A DNA stretch of 45,139 bases, taken from assembly GCA_035454605.1 (NCBI GenBank), contig DATIGQ010000203.1, forward strand, positions 1-45,139. Reading direction: 5' to 3'. The position numbers and the translations under genes are program-made. Of this stretch, positions 32,418 through 40,665 are shown in pieces (the stretch's first letter is position 1; every line of letters begins with the position of its first letter). The notes under the pieces were generated by a model, which made no database searches, had not been told where the DNA came from, and saw nothing but the letters and a program-made list of their open reading frames with translations. This DNA comes from Terriglobales bacterium. Its GTDB lineage: Bacteria; Acidobacteriota; Terriglobia; Terriglobales; Acidobacteriaceae.

Positions 32418-33790
32418 ATTGCCCCGAATCAAAGCCGTGCAGCATCCTGGTAGTCGATGACGACGCCAACCTGGCTCGCACTCTGGGAGACTTCCTGAGT
32501 GAAGAGGGGTATAGCGTGGAAGTGGCCTTTTCGGCCGCGGAAGCGCTGGCTCTGCAGGAACGCAACCCGCAGATTTGCGCAGCGATGGTGGATCTGGTGA
32601 TGCCGTTGGCGGACGGGTTGGAGCTGATGACCCGGCTGCATCAGCGCGATCCCGATCTGGCCGTAATCATCATGACGGGCTACGGCACGATCGAGACCGC
32701 CGTCGACGCCATCAAGCGGGGCGCCGAAGACTACATCACCAAGCCCTTCGATCGCCAAGCGGTGCGTACCAAGGTGGGGCGGTTGATGGAACTTTTCGAG
32801 CTGCGGGAGCGTGTCGCGCGGCTGGAGGCTGGACTGCGCACCTCTTGCCCTCCGTTCGAAGCGTTCGTGTTCGTTTCCCTGCCCATGCAGAAGGTGATCG
32901 AACGCGCGCGCGCGGCGGCGGCGACCAATGCCGCCGTGTTGATTGTGGGAGAGACCGGGACCGGCAAGGAAATGCTGGCGCGAGCCATCCACGGTGCAAG
33001 TCGTCGCGTAGCCGGGCCGTTCATCCCGGTCAATTGCGGCGCGCTTCCCCACGAACTGGTGGAGAGCGAATTGTTCGGTTTCCGTCGGGGCGCATTCACC
33101 GGAGCCTATGCCGACACGCCGGGGGTGTTTGCGGCCGCCAGCGGCGGCACTGTGTTCCTGGACGAGATCGGGGAGATGCCCAAGGATGTTCAGGTAAAGC
33201 TCCTGCGCATCCTGCAAGAGGGCGAACTACGCCCGGTGGGAAGTCCGAAACCACTCCAGGTGGACGTACGAGTTGTCGCGGCAACCAACCGGTCCCTGGC
33301 GGCGCTGCGCAGCGAGTGCCTGCGAGAAGACCTCTATTTCCGCATTGCCACCGTGGTCATCGAGATTCCTGCGCTGCGCACCCGCATGGAAGACGTCATC
33401 GCGCTCGCGCACCACATCACCCGGCGCCTGAGCACACGCTACGGCAGGGAGATCACGCTGGCGCGGGCCGCCATGGATCTCCTGCTCGGCTATTCCTTTC
33501 CCGGCAACGTCCGCGAACTGGAGAACGTGCTGGAGAGCGCCGCTGCGCTCTCTTCCGAAGATCCTCAAACCATCGGGGAAAAGGACCTGCGGCCTCTCCT
33601 CCAGCAGGGCGCCGCCTCTGAGTTGAAAATAGCAGCGGACAACGTGCTCTCCCTGGACCACATGGAGAGGGCAGCTATCGAGCAAGCCCTGCGCGTCTGC
33701 GGCGGGAACCGCACCCGAGCCGCCTCGCTATTGGGCATCTCGCGGGACACCCTCCACCGCAAGCTACGCGAGTTCAAAGCGGGGGCGTAG
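32414..33790 (+). CDS. Sigma-54-dependent response regulator (NtrC family)
   Basis: The 458-residue protein has a receiver domain (ILVVDDDANLARTL, phospho-acceptor Asp60 in AAMVDLVMP, switch Lys in ITKPFDR), an AAA+ domain with Walker A GETGTGKE, the sigma-54 contact loop GAFTGA, Walker B GGTVFLDEIGEMP, and a Fis-type HTH at the end (NRTRAASLLGISRDTLHRKL). The GAFTGA loop shows that it activates sigma-54 RNA polymerase. The start is a GTG overlapping the kinase stop by 4 bases. The likely target is the cytochrome operon that starts 236 bases downstream, where weak -24/-12 sequences are seen; this is inference. Confidence 0.95.
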   Translation: MNCPESKPCSILVVDDDANLARTLGDFLSEEGYSVEVAFSAAEALALQERNPQICAAMVDLVMPLADGLELMTRLHQRDPDLAVIIMTGYGTIETAVDAIKRGAEDYITKPFDRQAVRTKVGRLMELFELRERVARLEAGLRTSCPPFEAFVFVSLPMQKVIERARAAAATNAAVLIVGETGTGKEMLARAIHGASRRVAGPFIPVNCGALPHELVESELFGFRRGAFTGAYADTPGVFAAASGGTVFLDEIGEMPKDVQVKLLRILQEGELRPVGSPKPLQVDVRVVAATNRSLAALRSECLREDLYFRIATVVIEIPALRTRMEDVIALAHHITRRLSTRYGREITLARAAMDLLLGYSFPGNVRELENVLESAAALSSEDPQTIGEKDLRPLLQQGAASELKIAADNVLSLDHMERAAIEQALRVCGGNRTRAASLLGISRDTLHRKLREFKAGA

Positions 33791-33870
33791 TCCTTCTCAG
33801 TTGTCCGATTTTCTGACTGCGTCCGATTCTGCCACTAGCCAGCTCCTCCGCAGCCAGTGGGATGTTCACC

Positions 33871-33886
33871 GGGCACAGGATGCGCA
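33871..33886 (+). promoter_or_regulatory. Candidate sigma-54 -24/-12 promoter before the cytochrome operon
   Basis: GGGCACAGGATGCGCA keeps the essential GG (33872-33873) and GC (33884-33885) at 12 bases apart and the GGCAC core; four of the other consensus positions differ. A second, weaker candidate with TGG and TGCT lies at 33957-33972. Either would give a leader before the ATG at 34027. The adjacent NtrC-type gene is the main reason for proposing it. Apart from these, 33791-34026 shows no gene. Confidence 0.35.
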
Positions 33887-34026
33887 ACCCTCACATCCCC
33901 TTTCGCTTGAAGGTAATCGGAAGCGAGGAAATACGCGATGCCCCCGGCGCCCAGTTTGGTGTTTCGGGTGCTGTCAGTGTGAGGGAGTGCATGTGGTCGA
34001 CTTGACTCCACCGGGGAGGATGGCTC

Positions 34027-34584
34027 ATGAGAAGGTCGCTATTGCCTGTCGGGTTGTTGGTCCTTGGACTTCTGGCTTCTCCTCCGTCGGTGTTCTCGCA
34101 GTATGTCGGCACAACCCGTTGCCGCGGCTGCCACTTGCCCGAAGCCAAGAGCTGGGAGCAAACCAAGATGGCCAAGGCCTTCGAACTGCTCAAGCCGGGA
34201 GTCGCCGCCGAGAAAAAGAAGCAGAAGAAACTGGATCCCAACAAGGACTACACGCGAGACGCAGCGTGCCTTCCCTGTCATGTGACGGGATACGGGAAGC
34301 CGGGTGGGTTTGTGGATATCGAGAAGACTCCGAAACTCGCCGGCGTCACCTGCGAGACGTGTCACGGCGCGGGGCAGGGCTATTTGAAACCAGGTCTGAT
34401 GAGCCTGCAGAACAAGGAATACAAGCGCACCGCCTTGATCGCAGCCGGGCTGATCTTGCCTGATGAGAACGTCTGCAAGGCTTGCCACAACCCGAAGAGT
34501 CCTTTCTACCAGCCGTTTGATTTTGCGCTCCGCAAGACCCAGGGCGTGCATGCGCACGTGCCGCTGAAGTACAAACACGAGTGA
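34027..34584 (+). CDS. Periplasmic tetraheme cytochrome c (c554-like)
   Basis: The 185-residue protein has a Sec signal peptide (MRRSLLPVGLLVLGLLASPP, cleavage near SVFSQ) and four haem sites: CRGCH (residue 32), CLPCH (81), CETCH (109) and CKACH (150). The pattern of a first haem after a short N-terminus, a Lys-rich linker and GVTCETCHGAG resembles cytochrome c554-like multiheme proteins. It should sit in the periplasm and pass electrons. GGAGG lies 7 bases before the ATG. It opens a seven-gene operon, and its stop overlaps the next start (GTGA). Confidence 0.9.
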   Translation: MRRSLLPVGLLVLGLLASPPSVFSQYVGTTRCRGCHLPEAKSWEQTKMAKAFELLKPGVAAEKKKQKKLDPNKDYTRDAACLPCHVTGYGKPGGFVDIEKTPKLAGVTCETCHGAGQGYLKPGLMSLQNKEYKRTALIAAGLILPDENVCKACHNPKSPFYQPFDFALRKTQGVHAHVPLKYKHE

Positions 34585-35804
34585 TTGCAAAACGCCAGTT
34601 CGTTGTCTGGTTGCTGCTGGCTCTGGTCGCAGTCAGCACCCTGATCACGGTTCTCGTCTGGGAGAAGCGGCGCACGCGAGAACGCTTCAGCACCTTTCTG
34701 GCCGGTGATCCGCACCTTGGCATGCACGTCTTCCAGGAGAAGGGCTGCGCCTACTGCCACGCCGTGAACGGAACCGGTGGCCGCCTGGGCCCGGATCTCG
34801 GGGCAACGAAGCAAGCCAAGGCCAACCTCAACCAGTTGGTCACGGCCATGTGGAACCATGCTCCGGCGATGTGGAAGCGCATGCAAGCGGAGAAGTTGGT
34901 TTACCCCGGCTTTGATGAAGAGGAGATGGCCCACCTCTTCGCCTACCTCTATGAAATCCGCTACGTGGATGAGCCCGGCGACATCAGCCATGGCCGGCAG
35001 CTATTTCAGACCAAGGGCTGCGTTCGGTGCCACGCCATCCGCGGCGAAGGGGGACGGCGCGGACCCGATTTGGTCACGGCTGGCGTGGATACTCCCATCG
35101 CCTGGACGCAGACGATGTGGAATCACGCTCCGGAGATGGAAGCCAACATGCGCGAACTGAAGCTGGAGTGGCCTCGCTTTCAAGGCCGCGAAATGAATGA
35201 CCTGCTGGCCTTCGTGCGCGAAGTCTGCAGCGGACCCCGGCGCGAGTATGAATTGCTGCCGGCGGACGCGGACCGCGGTTCGGAGGTCTTTCAGAAAAAA
35301 GGCTGTGCCGCGTGCCACTCGGTCAAAGGTGAAGGAGGAAAGGGTGCGCCCAACCTCGGTCCCAGCGGCAAGCTGCCTCCGACCATCGTGCAGTTCGCCG
35401 GCGCCATGTGGAGCCATTCCCCCGAGATGTGGGAAGCCATGAAGAAGCAGAAAATCCAGCGACCCACCTTCGAGGGAAAGGAGATGGCCGACCTGATCGC
35501 GTTCTTGTACCGCCTCCGCTACTTCGAGCCGGCCGGACAAGCGCTGCTGGGCAAGACGCTTTTCACGGAACGGGGCTGCAGCCGTTGCCATGGAGAACGA
35601 GCCGAGGGCACGTCCCAGGGCCCCAGGCTTCGCCGTCGCGCTCAGGTCTTTACTCCCGTCACCCTGGCGACCGCGCTCTGGCAGCACGGACCGAAGATGT
35701 ATCACCACACGCAGGAGATGGGGCTGCGTTGGCCCACCATCGAAGAGAAAGACGTAAGCGACCTGGTCGCCTTCCTGAATGCCCCGCCCGAGGAGCCACG
35801 ATAG
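34581..35804 (+). CDS. Membrane-anchored four-domain cytochrome c (tandem MWNHxPxM repeats)
   Basis: The 407-residue protein has an uncleaved N-terminal helix (residues 8-27) followed by four class-I-like cytochrome domains of about 90 residues. Each has GCxxCH (Cys56, 147, 242 and 333), then a conserved AMWNHAPxMW-type segment whose Met is a candidate axial ligand, then a MADLIAFLY-type helix. The last domain is degenerate (ALWQHGPKMY). It would work as a periplasm-facing electron wire. It is a paralogue of the protein at 36321-37544, domain for domain. The start is a GTG overlapping the previous stop; the stop TAG overlaps the next GTG by one base. Confidence 0.9.
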   Translation: MIAKRQFVVWLLLALVAVSTLITVLVWEKRRTRERFSTFLAGDPHLGMHVFQEKGCAYCHAVNGTGGRLGPDLGATKQAKANLNQLVTAMWNHAPAMWKRMQAEKLVYPGFDEEEMAHLFAYLYEIRYVDEPGDISHGRQLFQTKGCVRCHAIRGEGGRRGPDLVTAGVDTPIAWTQTMWNHAPEMEANMRELKLEWPRFQGREMNDLLAFVREVCSGPRREYELLPADADRGSEVFQKKGCAACHSVKGEGGKGAPNLGPSGKLPPTIVQFAGAMWSHSPEMWEAMKKQKIQRPTFEGKEMADLIAFLYRLRYFEPAGQALLGKTLFTERGCSRCHGERAEGTSQGPRLRRRAQVFTPVTLATALWQHGPKMYHHTQEMGLRWPTIEEKDVSDLVAFLNAPPEEPR

Positions 35805-36337
35805 TGTGGAAGCATTGGACAGCATCGACGTTCCTGTCAAAGGTCCCCGCCAGCGTGCTGGGGTTCGGCATTTTCTTCCTGCTGGGTGTGGTGACCTTCC
35901 GCGCGGAGACGTTCCGCCCGCGGGTACAGCCCATCGCCTTCAACCACGCCAAGCACATCGAAAACGGGTTGAGCTGCAGCGATTGTCATGCGGGCGTGGA
36001 AGGCCAAGCCCATGCCGGCCTGCCCGACGCGGACGTCTGCCTGACCTGCCACGAAGAGGCGCTGGGCCAGAGTTCCGAGGAGGAAAAGCTGCGCACCCTC
36101 GTTCACGCGGGCAAGCCGCTGAGCTGGGCCCAGCTGACGCGGGTGAAATCGGACATCTACTTCTCGCACCGGCGGCACGTGCAGATTGCGCGCCTGGCAT
36201 GCAGTGAGTGTCACGGCCCGATCGAGAAAACCACCGCGCCACCGGTGCGGCCGTTTCGTGTGTTCACCATGGAGACCTGTATCCGATGCCATCAAACCAA
36301 TCGAGCGGGCACAGAATGCAATGACTGCCACCGCTGA
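35804..36337 (+). CDS. Pentaheme cytochrome c, cytochrome c7/ActA-like
   Basis: The 177-residue protein has one N-terminal membrane helix (about 15-32) and five haem motifs: CSDCH (58), CLTCH (79), CSECH (133), CIRCH (159) and CNDCH (172). FNHAKH and FSHRRHV, each ahead of a CxxCH pair, supply the distal histidines as in cytochrome c7/c3 and in the ActA subunit of alternative complex III, which is also pentahaem. The real start is the GTG at 35804, at the end of the previous gene; the open frame runs further back only as an overlap. It probably takes electrons from the Fe-S/NrfD module encoded downstream. Confidence 0.88.
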   Translation: MWKHWTASTFLSKVPASVLGFGIFFLLGVVTFRAETFRPRVQPIAFNHAKHIENGLSCSDCHAGVEGQAHAGLPDADVCLTCHEEALGQSSEEEKLRTLVHAGKPLSWAQLTRVKSDIYFSHRRHVQIARLACSECHGPIEKTTAPPVRPFRVFTMETCIRCHQTNRAGTECNDCHR

Positions 36338-37544
36338 GCAGGTCCAACCATCGCGGCGTATGCGGTTCGGCAGGATAGCCACGTGCCTCGTACTGCTGGC
36401 CTGGGCAGGGCGCGCCCAGGCGCAGGGGGGTGGTTACTTCGTTCCGGGCGATCCTAAGGCGGGAATGCGGGTTTTCTTCGATAAAGGTTGCAGCCGTTGC
36501 CATGCGGTGCTGGGTGAAGGAGGAAAGAGCGCGCCCGATCTGGCCCGTGCGCCGGTTGGTCAACTGAGTGCCGCCGAAGTGCTGGCGGCCATGTGGAACC
36601 ACGCTCCCAGCATGTGGGAGAAGATGCGTCAGGAGAAGGTTCCCTCGCCGAGCTTCAACAAGGAGGAAATGGCGAACCTGTTCGCCTTTCTCTACTCCGT
36701 GCGTTCGCTGGACGTGCCGGGGGATGCAGAGCGCGGCCGCAGACTGCTGACGGAGAAGCGCTGCCTTCGTTGCCACGCGGTGGGTGGCCAGGGAGGGCGT
36801 AGGGGGCCCGACCTGGAGCGCTGGGCCAGTTATCGCAATCCTGTGAGTTGGATCCAGACGATGTGGAACCACGGACCTGCCATGCGCGAAGCCATGGGCG
36901 CACAGGGATTGCCCTGGCCGCAGTTCCAGGGAGACGACGTAGCTGATTTGATCGCGTACGTACGCCAGTTGGCGCCCAATCCCCGGCGCAAGGTGTACCT
37001 GCGCTCTGCGGATCCGCAGGCCGGGCGGGTGGTGTTCCAGCATAAGGGCTGCTCATCGTGCCATGCGCTGCGCGGTCGCGGCGGGACACTCGGTCCGGAT
37101 CTGGCCAAGAGCGTTCTGCCGCGAACTCTTGGACAATTTGCCGCGGACATGTGGAACCACGGGCCCACCATGTGGTCCTCGATGGGGTCCGGACAGCTGC
37201 GGGCGCGCCAGTTCAGCAACAAGGAGATGGCGGACCTGATCGCCTACCTGTTCGCGGAGCGGTACTTCGAGGTGGCCGGCGAACCAAGGCGAGGGCAGCG
37301 CCTGTTCCAGGAAAAAGGCTGCGCCGGGTGTCACACCGGCGGGACTGCGCCGGATCTGACCGGGTGGGCCGCCGCGTCACCCAGCGCGCTGGCCACCGAC
37401 CTCTGGAATCACGGACCGTTGATGTTCCAAACCATGCAGGAGCAGCGGAAGGAGTGGCCCGTGTTTCGCCCCGGAGAGATGGTGGACCTGATCGAGTTCC
37501 TCAGCCGCGGCCCGGCGCAAGCGCCGAGTGGAGGTCAGCGATGA
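36321..37544 (+). CDS. Second four-domain cytochrome c with MWNHxPxM repeats
   Basis: The 407-residue product has a signal sequence (MRFGRIATCLVLLAWAGRAQAQ, from residue 14) and four cytochrome domains with CSRCH (57), CLRCH (148), CSSCH (244) and CAGCH (334), each followed by MWNHAP/MWNHGP and an EMxDLIAYL-type helix. The order of domain peculiarities matches the protein at 34581-35804, including a longer linker after domain 2 (PRRKVYLRSAD against PRREYELLPAD). I start at the ATG 36321, which overlaps the pentahaem gene by 17 bases; the ATG at 36360 is an equally good start for the signal peptide. The stop overlaps the next gene (ATGA). Confidence 0.9.
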   Translation: MTATAEQVQPSRRMRFGRIATCLVLLAWAGRAQAQGGGYFVPGDPKAGMRVFFDKGCSRCHAVLGEGGKSAPDLARAPVGQLSAAEVLAAMWNHAPSMWEKMRQEKVPSPSFNKEEMANLFAFLYSVRSLDVPGDAERGRRLLTEKRCLRCHAVGGQGGRRGPDLERWASYRNPVSWIQTMWNHGPAMREAMGAQGLPWPQFQGDDVADLIAYVRQLAPNPRRKVYLRSADPQAGRVVFQHKGCSSCHALRGRGGTLGPDLAKSVLPRTLGQFAADMWNHGPTMWSSMGSGQLRARQFSNKEMADLIAYLFAERYFEVAGEPRRGQRLFQEKGCAGCHTGGTAPDLTGWAAASPSALATDLWNHGPLMFQTMQEQRKEWPVFRPGEMVDLIEFLSRGPAQAPSGGQR

Positions 37545-39958
37545 GCTTCACCGTCGACCGCCGGAACTTTCTGCGGTTCACCGCCGGGGGCGCAGTGGGA
37601 GTCGCGACCTCCGGCGTGACGCTGCGTGGCATCAGCGAACTCAATGCGGCCTTGAGTTCGGAAGAAGTGCGGGTGCCGAGCGGACCCGAGCAATGGAAGC
37701 CCGGCATCTGCTGGCTCTGCCCGGCGGGGTGCGGCCTGCGTGTGCGCATGGTGGGTGAGCGTGCCGTGAAGATCCAGGGCAACCCCCTGAACCCGATGAA
37801 TCACGGCGGGCTGTGTCCCAAGGGGGTCGCAGGACTCCAGGCTTTGTACCATCCCGACCGGATCACCTCGCCGCTCAAAAATGTCGGCAAGCGCGAACGC
37901 CCGCGCTGGCAAGAGATCACGTGGGAGGAAGCGACCACGATTCTGGCTTCGCAATTGCGCCAATTGCGCGATTCCGGGGAACCCCGCGGCCTGGCGCTGA
38001 TAGACCGCGCGCAGGACAGTTTACGCGGACGGCTGCTGCGCGAGTTTCTGGCTTCCTACGGCTCGCCCAACTACCTGACGCTTTCCTCCGGGCTGGACGC
38101 ACTTCAGGCAGCCGTCTTTCTCCAGCAGGGTGTGACCCAGCCCGTGGCTTATGACCTCGAGAACACGCGCTACGTGATGAGCTTTGGGGTCAACCTGCTG
38201 GAGGGCTGGGGGGCTCCAGTCAGCATCATGCGTGCTTTCGGCCGCTGGCGCGATGCCTCCGCGGGGCGCCGCAGCAAGTTCGTCCAGATCGAGTCGCGGT
38301 TCTCTCCCACCGCGGCCAAGGCCGACCAATGGGTAGCCCTCCGACCAGGAACCGAAGCGGCGCTGGCCCTGGGCATTGCGCACGTGCTGATCTCGGAAGG
38401 ACTGTACGACGCCACCTTCGTGCGCGAGCGCACCTTCGGCTTTGAAGATTGGACGGACAAGAGCGGCCAAACGCATACGGGCTTTCGTTCGTTGATCACC
38501 AGCGAGTACCGGTTGAACCAAGTCTCCGAAATCACCGGCGTCCCCCCGGAGATCATCGTGCGCCTCGCGCGGGAATTCGGGCAGAACCGCCCCGCCATCG
38601 CCATCGGGGACCGTCAAACTTCAACTCTGACGGGAAACCCTTACGCAGCCATGGCCGTGCATAGCCTCAACGCCCTGGTTGGCAGCATCGATGCACTGGG
38701 CGGCGTGTTGATCCAGCCGGAAGGTCCCACCCGCGATGGCGAGCAAGACTCCGCCGCTCGCTCTGCAGGCGATCGGATCGACGCACGGCCGGAGTATCTG
38801 AGTCCCGGTCACCACGTATCACGACTGCCGGAGGCCATCCTTTCGGGCAAGCCTTACCCGCTCCGCGCCTTGCTGCTGCACGAAGTCGATCCGGTGTTTG
38901 CCGAAGCGAATGGGAACGCGTTCCGCGAAGCATTCCAATCCGTTCCCTTCATCGCAAGCTTCACTACGTTCATGAACGACAGCGCGTCGCTGGCAGATCT
39001 GGTTCTGCCGGCGGCGACCGGGCTCGAACGCTGGCAGGAGGCGACTTCACCCGCCACGTTCCCCTACGTCCTGCACGCCGTTTCGCCCCCGGCGGTAGCG
39101 GCAAGACACGGCAGCCGCGATCCGGTGGATGTGGTTTTGGGCCTAGCCGCGGCTCTCGGCGGTCCGCCAGCCGCAGCGTTGCCCTACCCGACCTTCGAGG
39201 AGTACCTCCACAAGCAGGCGGAGAAGATTTTTGCGGCGCAGACGGGCTCGGTGTTCGCTCCCGCGGTCGAGCAGGCGTGGGATCGCCTGCTGGAAGCCTC
39301 GGGGTGGTGGGCGCCGTCGTACTCGTCCGCGGATGAACTGTGGGAGCAGATGAAAGAACGTGGCGGATGGTGGGAACCCACCTACTACTATGGCGAATGG
39401 AACCGGGTTTGCCGGACCCCCTCCGGGCGTTTCGAGTTCTATTCCCAGCGTCTTGCTGCCTGGTCGTCACGGCGCAAGGAATTCGCGCAAGCGGCGGGTT
39501 TGCCACCGGGCGACGACCGTCTTTCCCTACCGCATCAGCCCGCGCTGCCGCAACCGCCTGATGGATATCCACTGCTATTGATGCCCATCGAAGTGCTGCC
39601 TTTGGCAGGGGGTGAGGGTACGCACATGCCGTATCTGCAGCAGATCGCAGGCGAACATGTGTTCGCGCATTGGGATAGCTGGCTGGAGATCAACCCGCAT
39701 ACTGCGCGAAATCTGGGCATCAACGACCGTGACCTGGTCTGGGTGGAATCGAGCCGCGGGCGCGTTCAGGCGCGGGCCCGCCTCTATGCAGGGGTGCGCC
39801 CAGAGACGGTTCATCTGCCCATGGGGTATGGACACACCGCTGGGCCGGAATGGCAGTGTCGTGGGGTGAACCCGCTGACGATCATGGAAGCCGGTCCCGA
39901 GCCCGTTGCTGGACTTCCGCAGACCGGGAACACGTTCGTAAAGGTTTATCGCGCTTGA
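37541..39958 (+). CDS. Tat-exported molybdopterin-oxidoreductase-like protein (PsrA/PhsA/ActB1 family)
   Basis: The 805-residue protein starts with a twin-arginine signal (RRNFLRF at residues 7-13), so it is folded and exported with its cofactors. A [4Fe-4S] site is seen as Cys57, Cys60, Cys64 and Cys92 (CWLCPAGC ... LCPKG). The rest follows the PsrA/PhsA fold (YGSPN, MSFGVNLLEGW, NDSASLADLVLPAATGLERW, and a C-terminal PETVHLPMGYGH domain). Where polysulfide/thiosulfate reductases carry the Cys molybdenum ligand after YGxPN, this protein has TLSSGLDALQ with no Cys, so molybdenum chemistry may be altered or lost, as in ActB of alternative complex III. The substrate cannot be told. It forms a three-subunit module with the next two genes. 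Confidence 0.85.
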   Translation: MSFTVDRRNFLRFTAGGAVGVATSGVTLRGISELNAALSSEEVRVPSGPEQWKPGICWLCPAGCGLRVRMVGERAVKIQGNPLNPMNHGGLCPKGVAGLQALYHPDRITSPLKNVGKRERPRWQEITWEEATTILASQLRQLRDSGEPRGLALIDRAQDSLRGRLLREFLASYGSPNYLTLSSGLDALQAAVFLQQGVTQPVAYDLENTRYVMSFGVNLLEGWGAPVSIMRAFGRWRDASAGRRSKFVQIESRFSPTAAKADQWVALRPGTEAALALGIAHVLISEGLYDATFVRERTFGFEDWTDKSGQTHTGFRSLITSEYRLNQVSEITGVPPEIIVRLAREFGQNRPAIAIGDRQTSTLTGNPYAAMAVHSLNALVGSIDALGGVLIQPEGPTRDGEQDSAARSAGDRIDARPEYLSPGHHVSRLPEAILSGKPYPLRALLLHEVDPVFAEANGNAFREAFQSVPFIASFTTFMNDSASLADLVLPAATGLERWQEATSPATFPYVLHAVSPPAVAARHGSRDPVDVVLGLAAALGGPPAAALPYPTFEEYLHKQAEKIFAAQTGSVFAPAVEQAWDRLLEASGWWAPSYSSADELWEQMKERGGWWEPTYYYGEWNRVCRTPSGRFEFYSQRLAAWSSRRKEFAQAAGLPPGDDRLSLPHQPALPQPPDGYPLLLMPIEVLPLAGGEGTHMPYLQQIAGEHVFAHWDSWLEINPHTARNLGINDRDLVWVESSRGRVQARARLYAGVRPETVHLPMGYGHTAGPEWQCRGVNPLTIMEAGPEPVAGLPQTGNTFVKVYRA

Positions 39959-39969
39959 GGTGAACAAGG

Positions 39970-40665
39970 ATGCCGCGTTGGGGAATGGCGATCGATCTCG
40001 CCAAGTGCACAGGCTGCCAGGCGTGCGTGGTGGCCTGCCAGAGCGAAAACAATGTGCCCTGCGTCGAGCCGGAAGAGGCAGAGCGTGGCCGGAGCATCGC
40101 CTGGATTCACATGCTGCCGGAACTGGCCGGCGAGTACCCGCAGCTCAGCATGCGCCTGCTGCCTGTGCCCTGCCTGCACTGCGACCACCCGCCCTGCATC
40201 CTGGTGTGCCCGGTGGGGGCGACCGACATCAACTCCGAGGGCACGGTGCGGCAGATCTTCGCCCGCTGCATCGGCTGCCGGTATTGCACCAACGCTTGCC
40301 CGTACACACGCCGCAGCTTCAACTGGTACAAGCCGGAATTTCCCGGCGACCTGATCCAGGCCCTCAACCCCGATGTCTCGGTGCGCCCCAAGGGCGTAGT
40401 GGAAAAATGCACCCTGTGTCATCACCGTCTGCAGCATGCCCGCGAGGAAGCGCGCGCCGCCGACCGCCCGCTGGCCGAGGGCGAATACGTGCCCGCCTGT
40501 GTCGAATCGTGCCCTGCGGGCGCCATGTATTTCGGTGACCTTGCCGACCCGAACAGCGTCGTGTCCAAGCTGGAGCGCAGTTCCCGCACCTTCCGGTTGC
40601 TGGAGGAACTGGGGACGGAGCCTAAAGTGTTCTATCTCGCTGAAGGAGAGTGGAGCGGTGGCTAA
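39970..40665 (+). CDS. Four-cluster ferredoxin-type electron-transfer subunit (PsrB/NrfC-like)
   Basis: The 231-residue protein has sixteen cysteines in four groups: CTGCQACVVAC (from Cys13), CLHCDHPPCILVC, CIGCRYCTNAC, and CTLC with CVESC. This is the standard plan for subunits holding four [4Fe-4S] clusters in complex iron-sulfur molybdoenzymes. It has no signal peptide, so it is probably exported with its Tat partner encoded 11 bases upstream. It would link the NrfD quinone site to the catalytic or cytochrome subunits. The stop overlaps the NrfD gene by 8 bases. Confidence 0.95.
   Translation: MPRWGMAIDLAKCTGCQACVVACQSENNVPCVEPEEAERGRSIAWIHMLPELAGEYPQLSMRLLPVPCLHCDHPPCILVCPVGATDINSEGTVRQIFARCIGCRYCTNACPYTRRSFNWYKPEFPGDLIQALNPDVSVRPKGVVEKCTLCHHRLQHAREEARAADRPLAEGEYVPACVESCPAGAMYFGDLADPNSVVSKLERSSRTFRLLEELGTEPKVFYLAEGEWSGG

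Noticed and set aside
37058-37540. Upstream extension of the molybdopterin-oxidoreductase-like ORF
   Set aside because: It overlaps the second four-domain cytochrome in another frame; the Tat signal starts exactly at the ATG at 37541.
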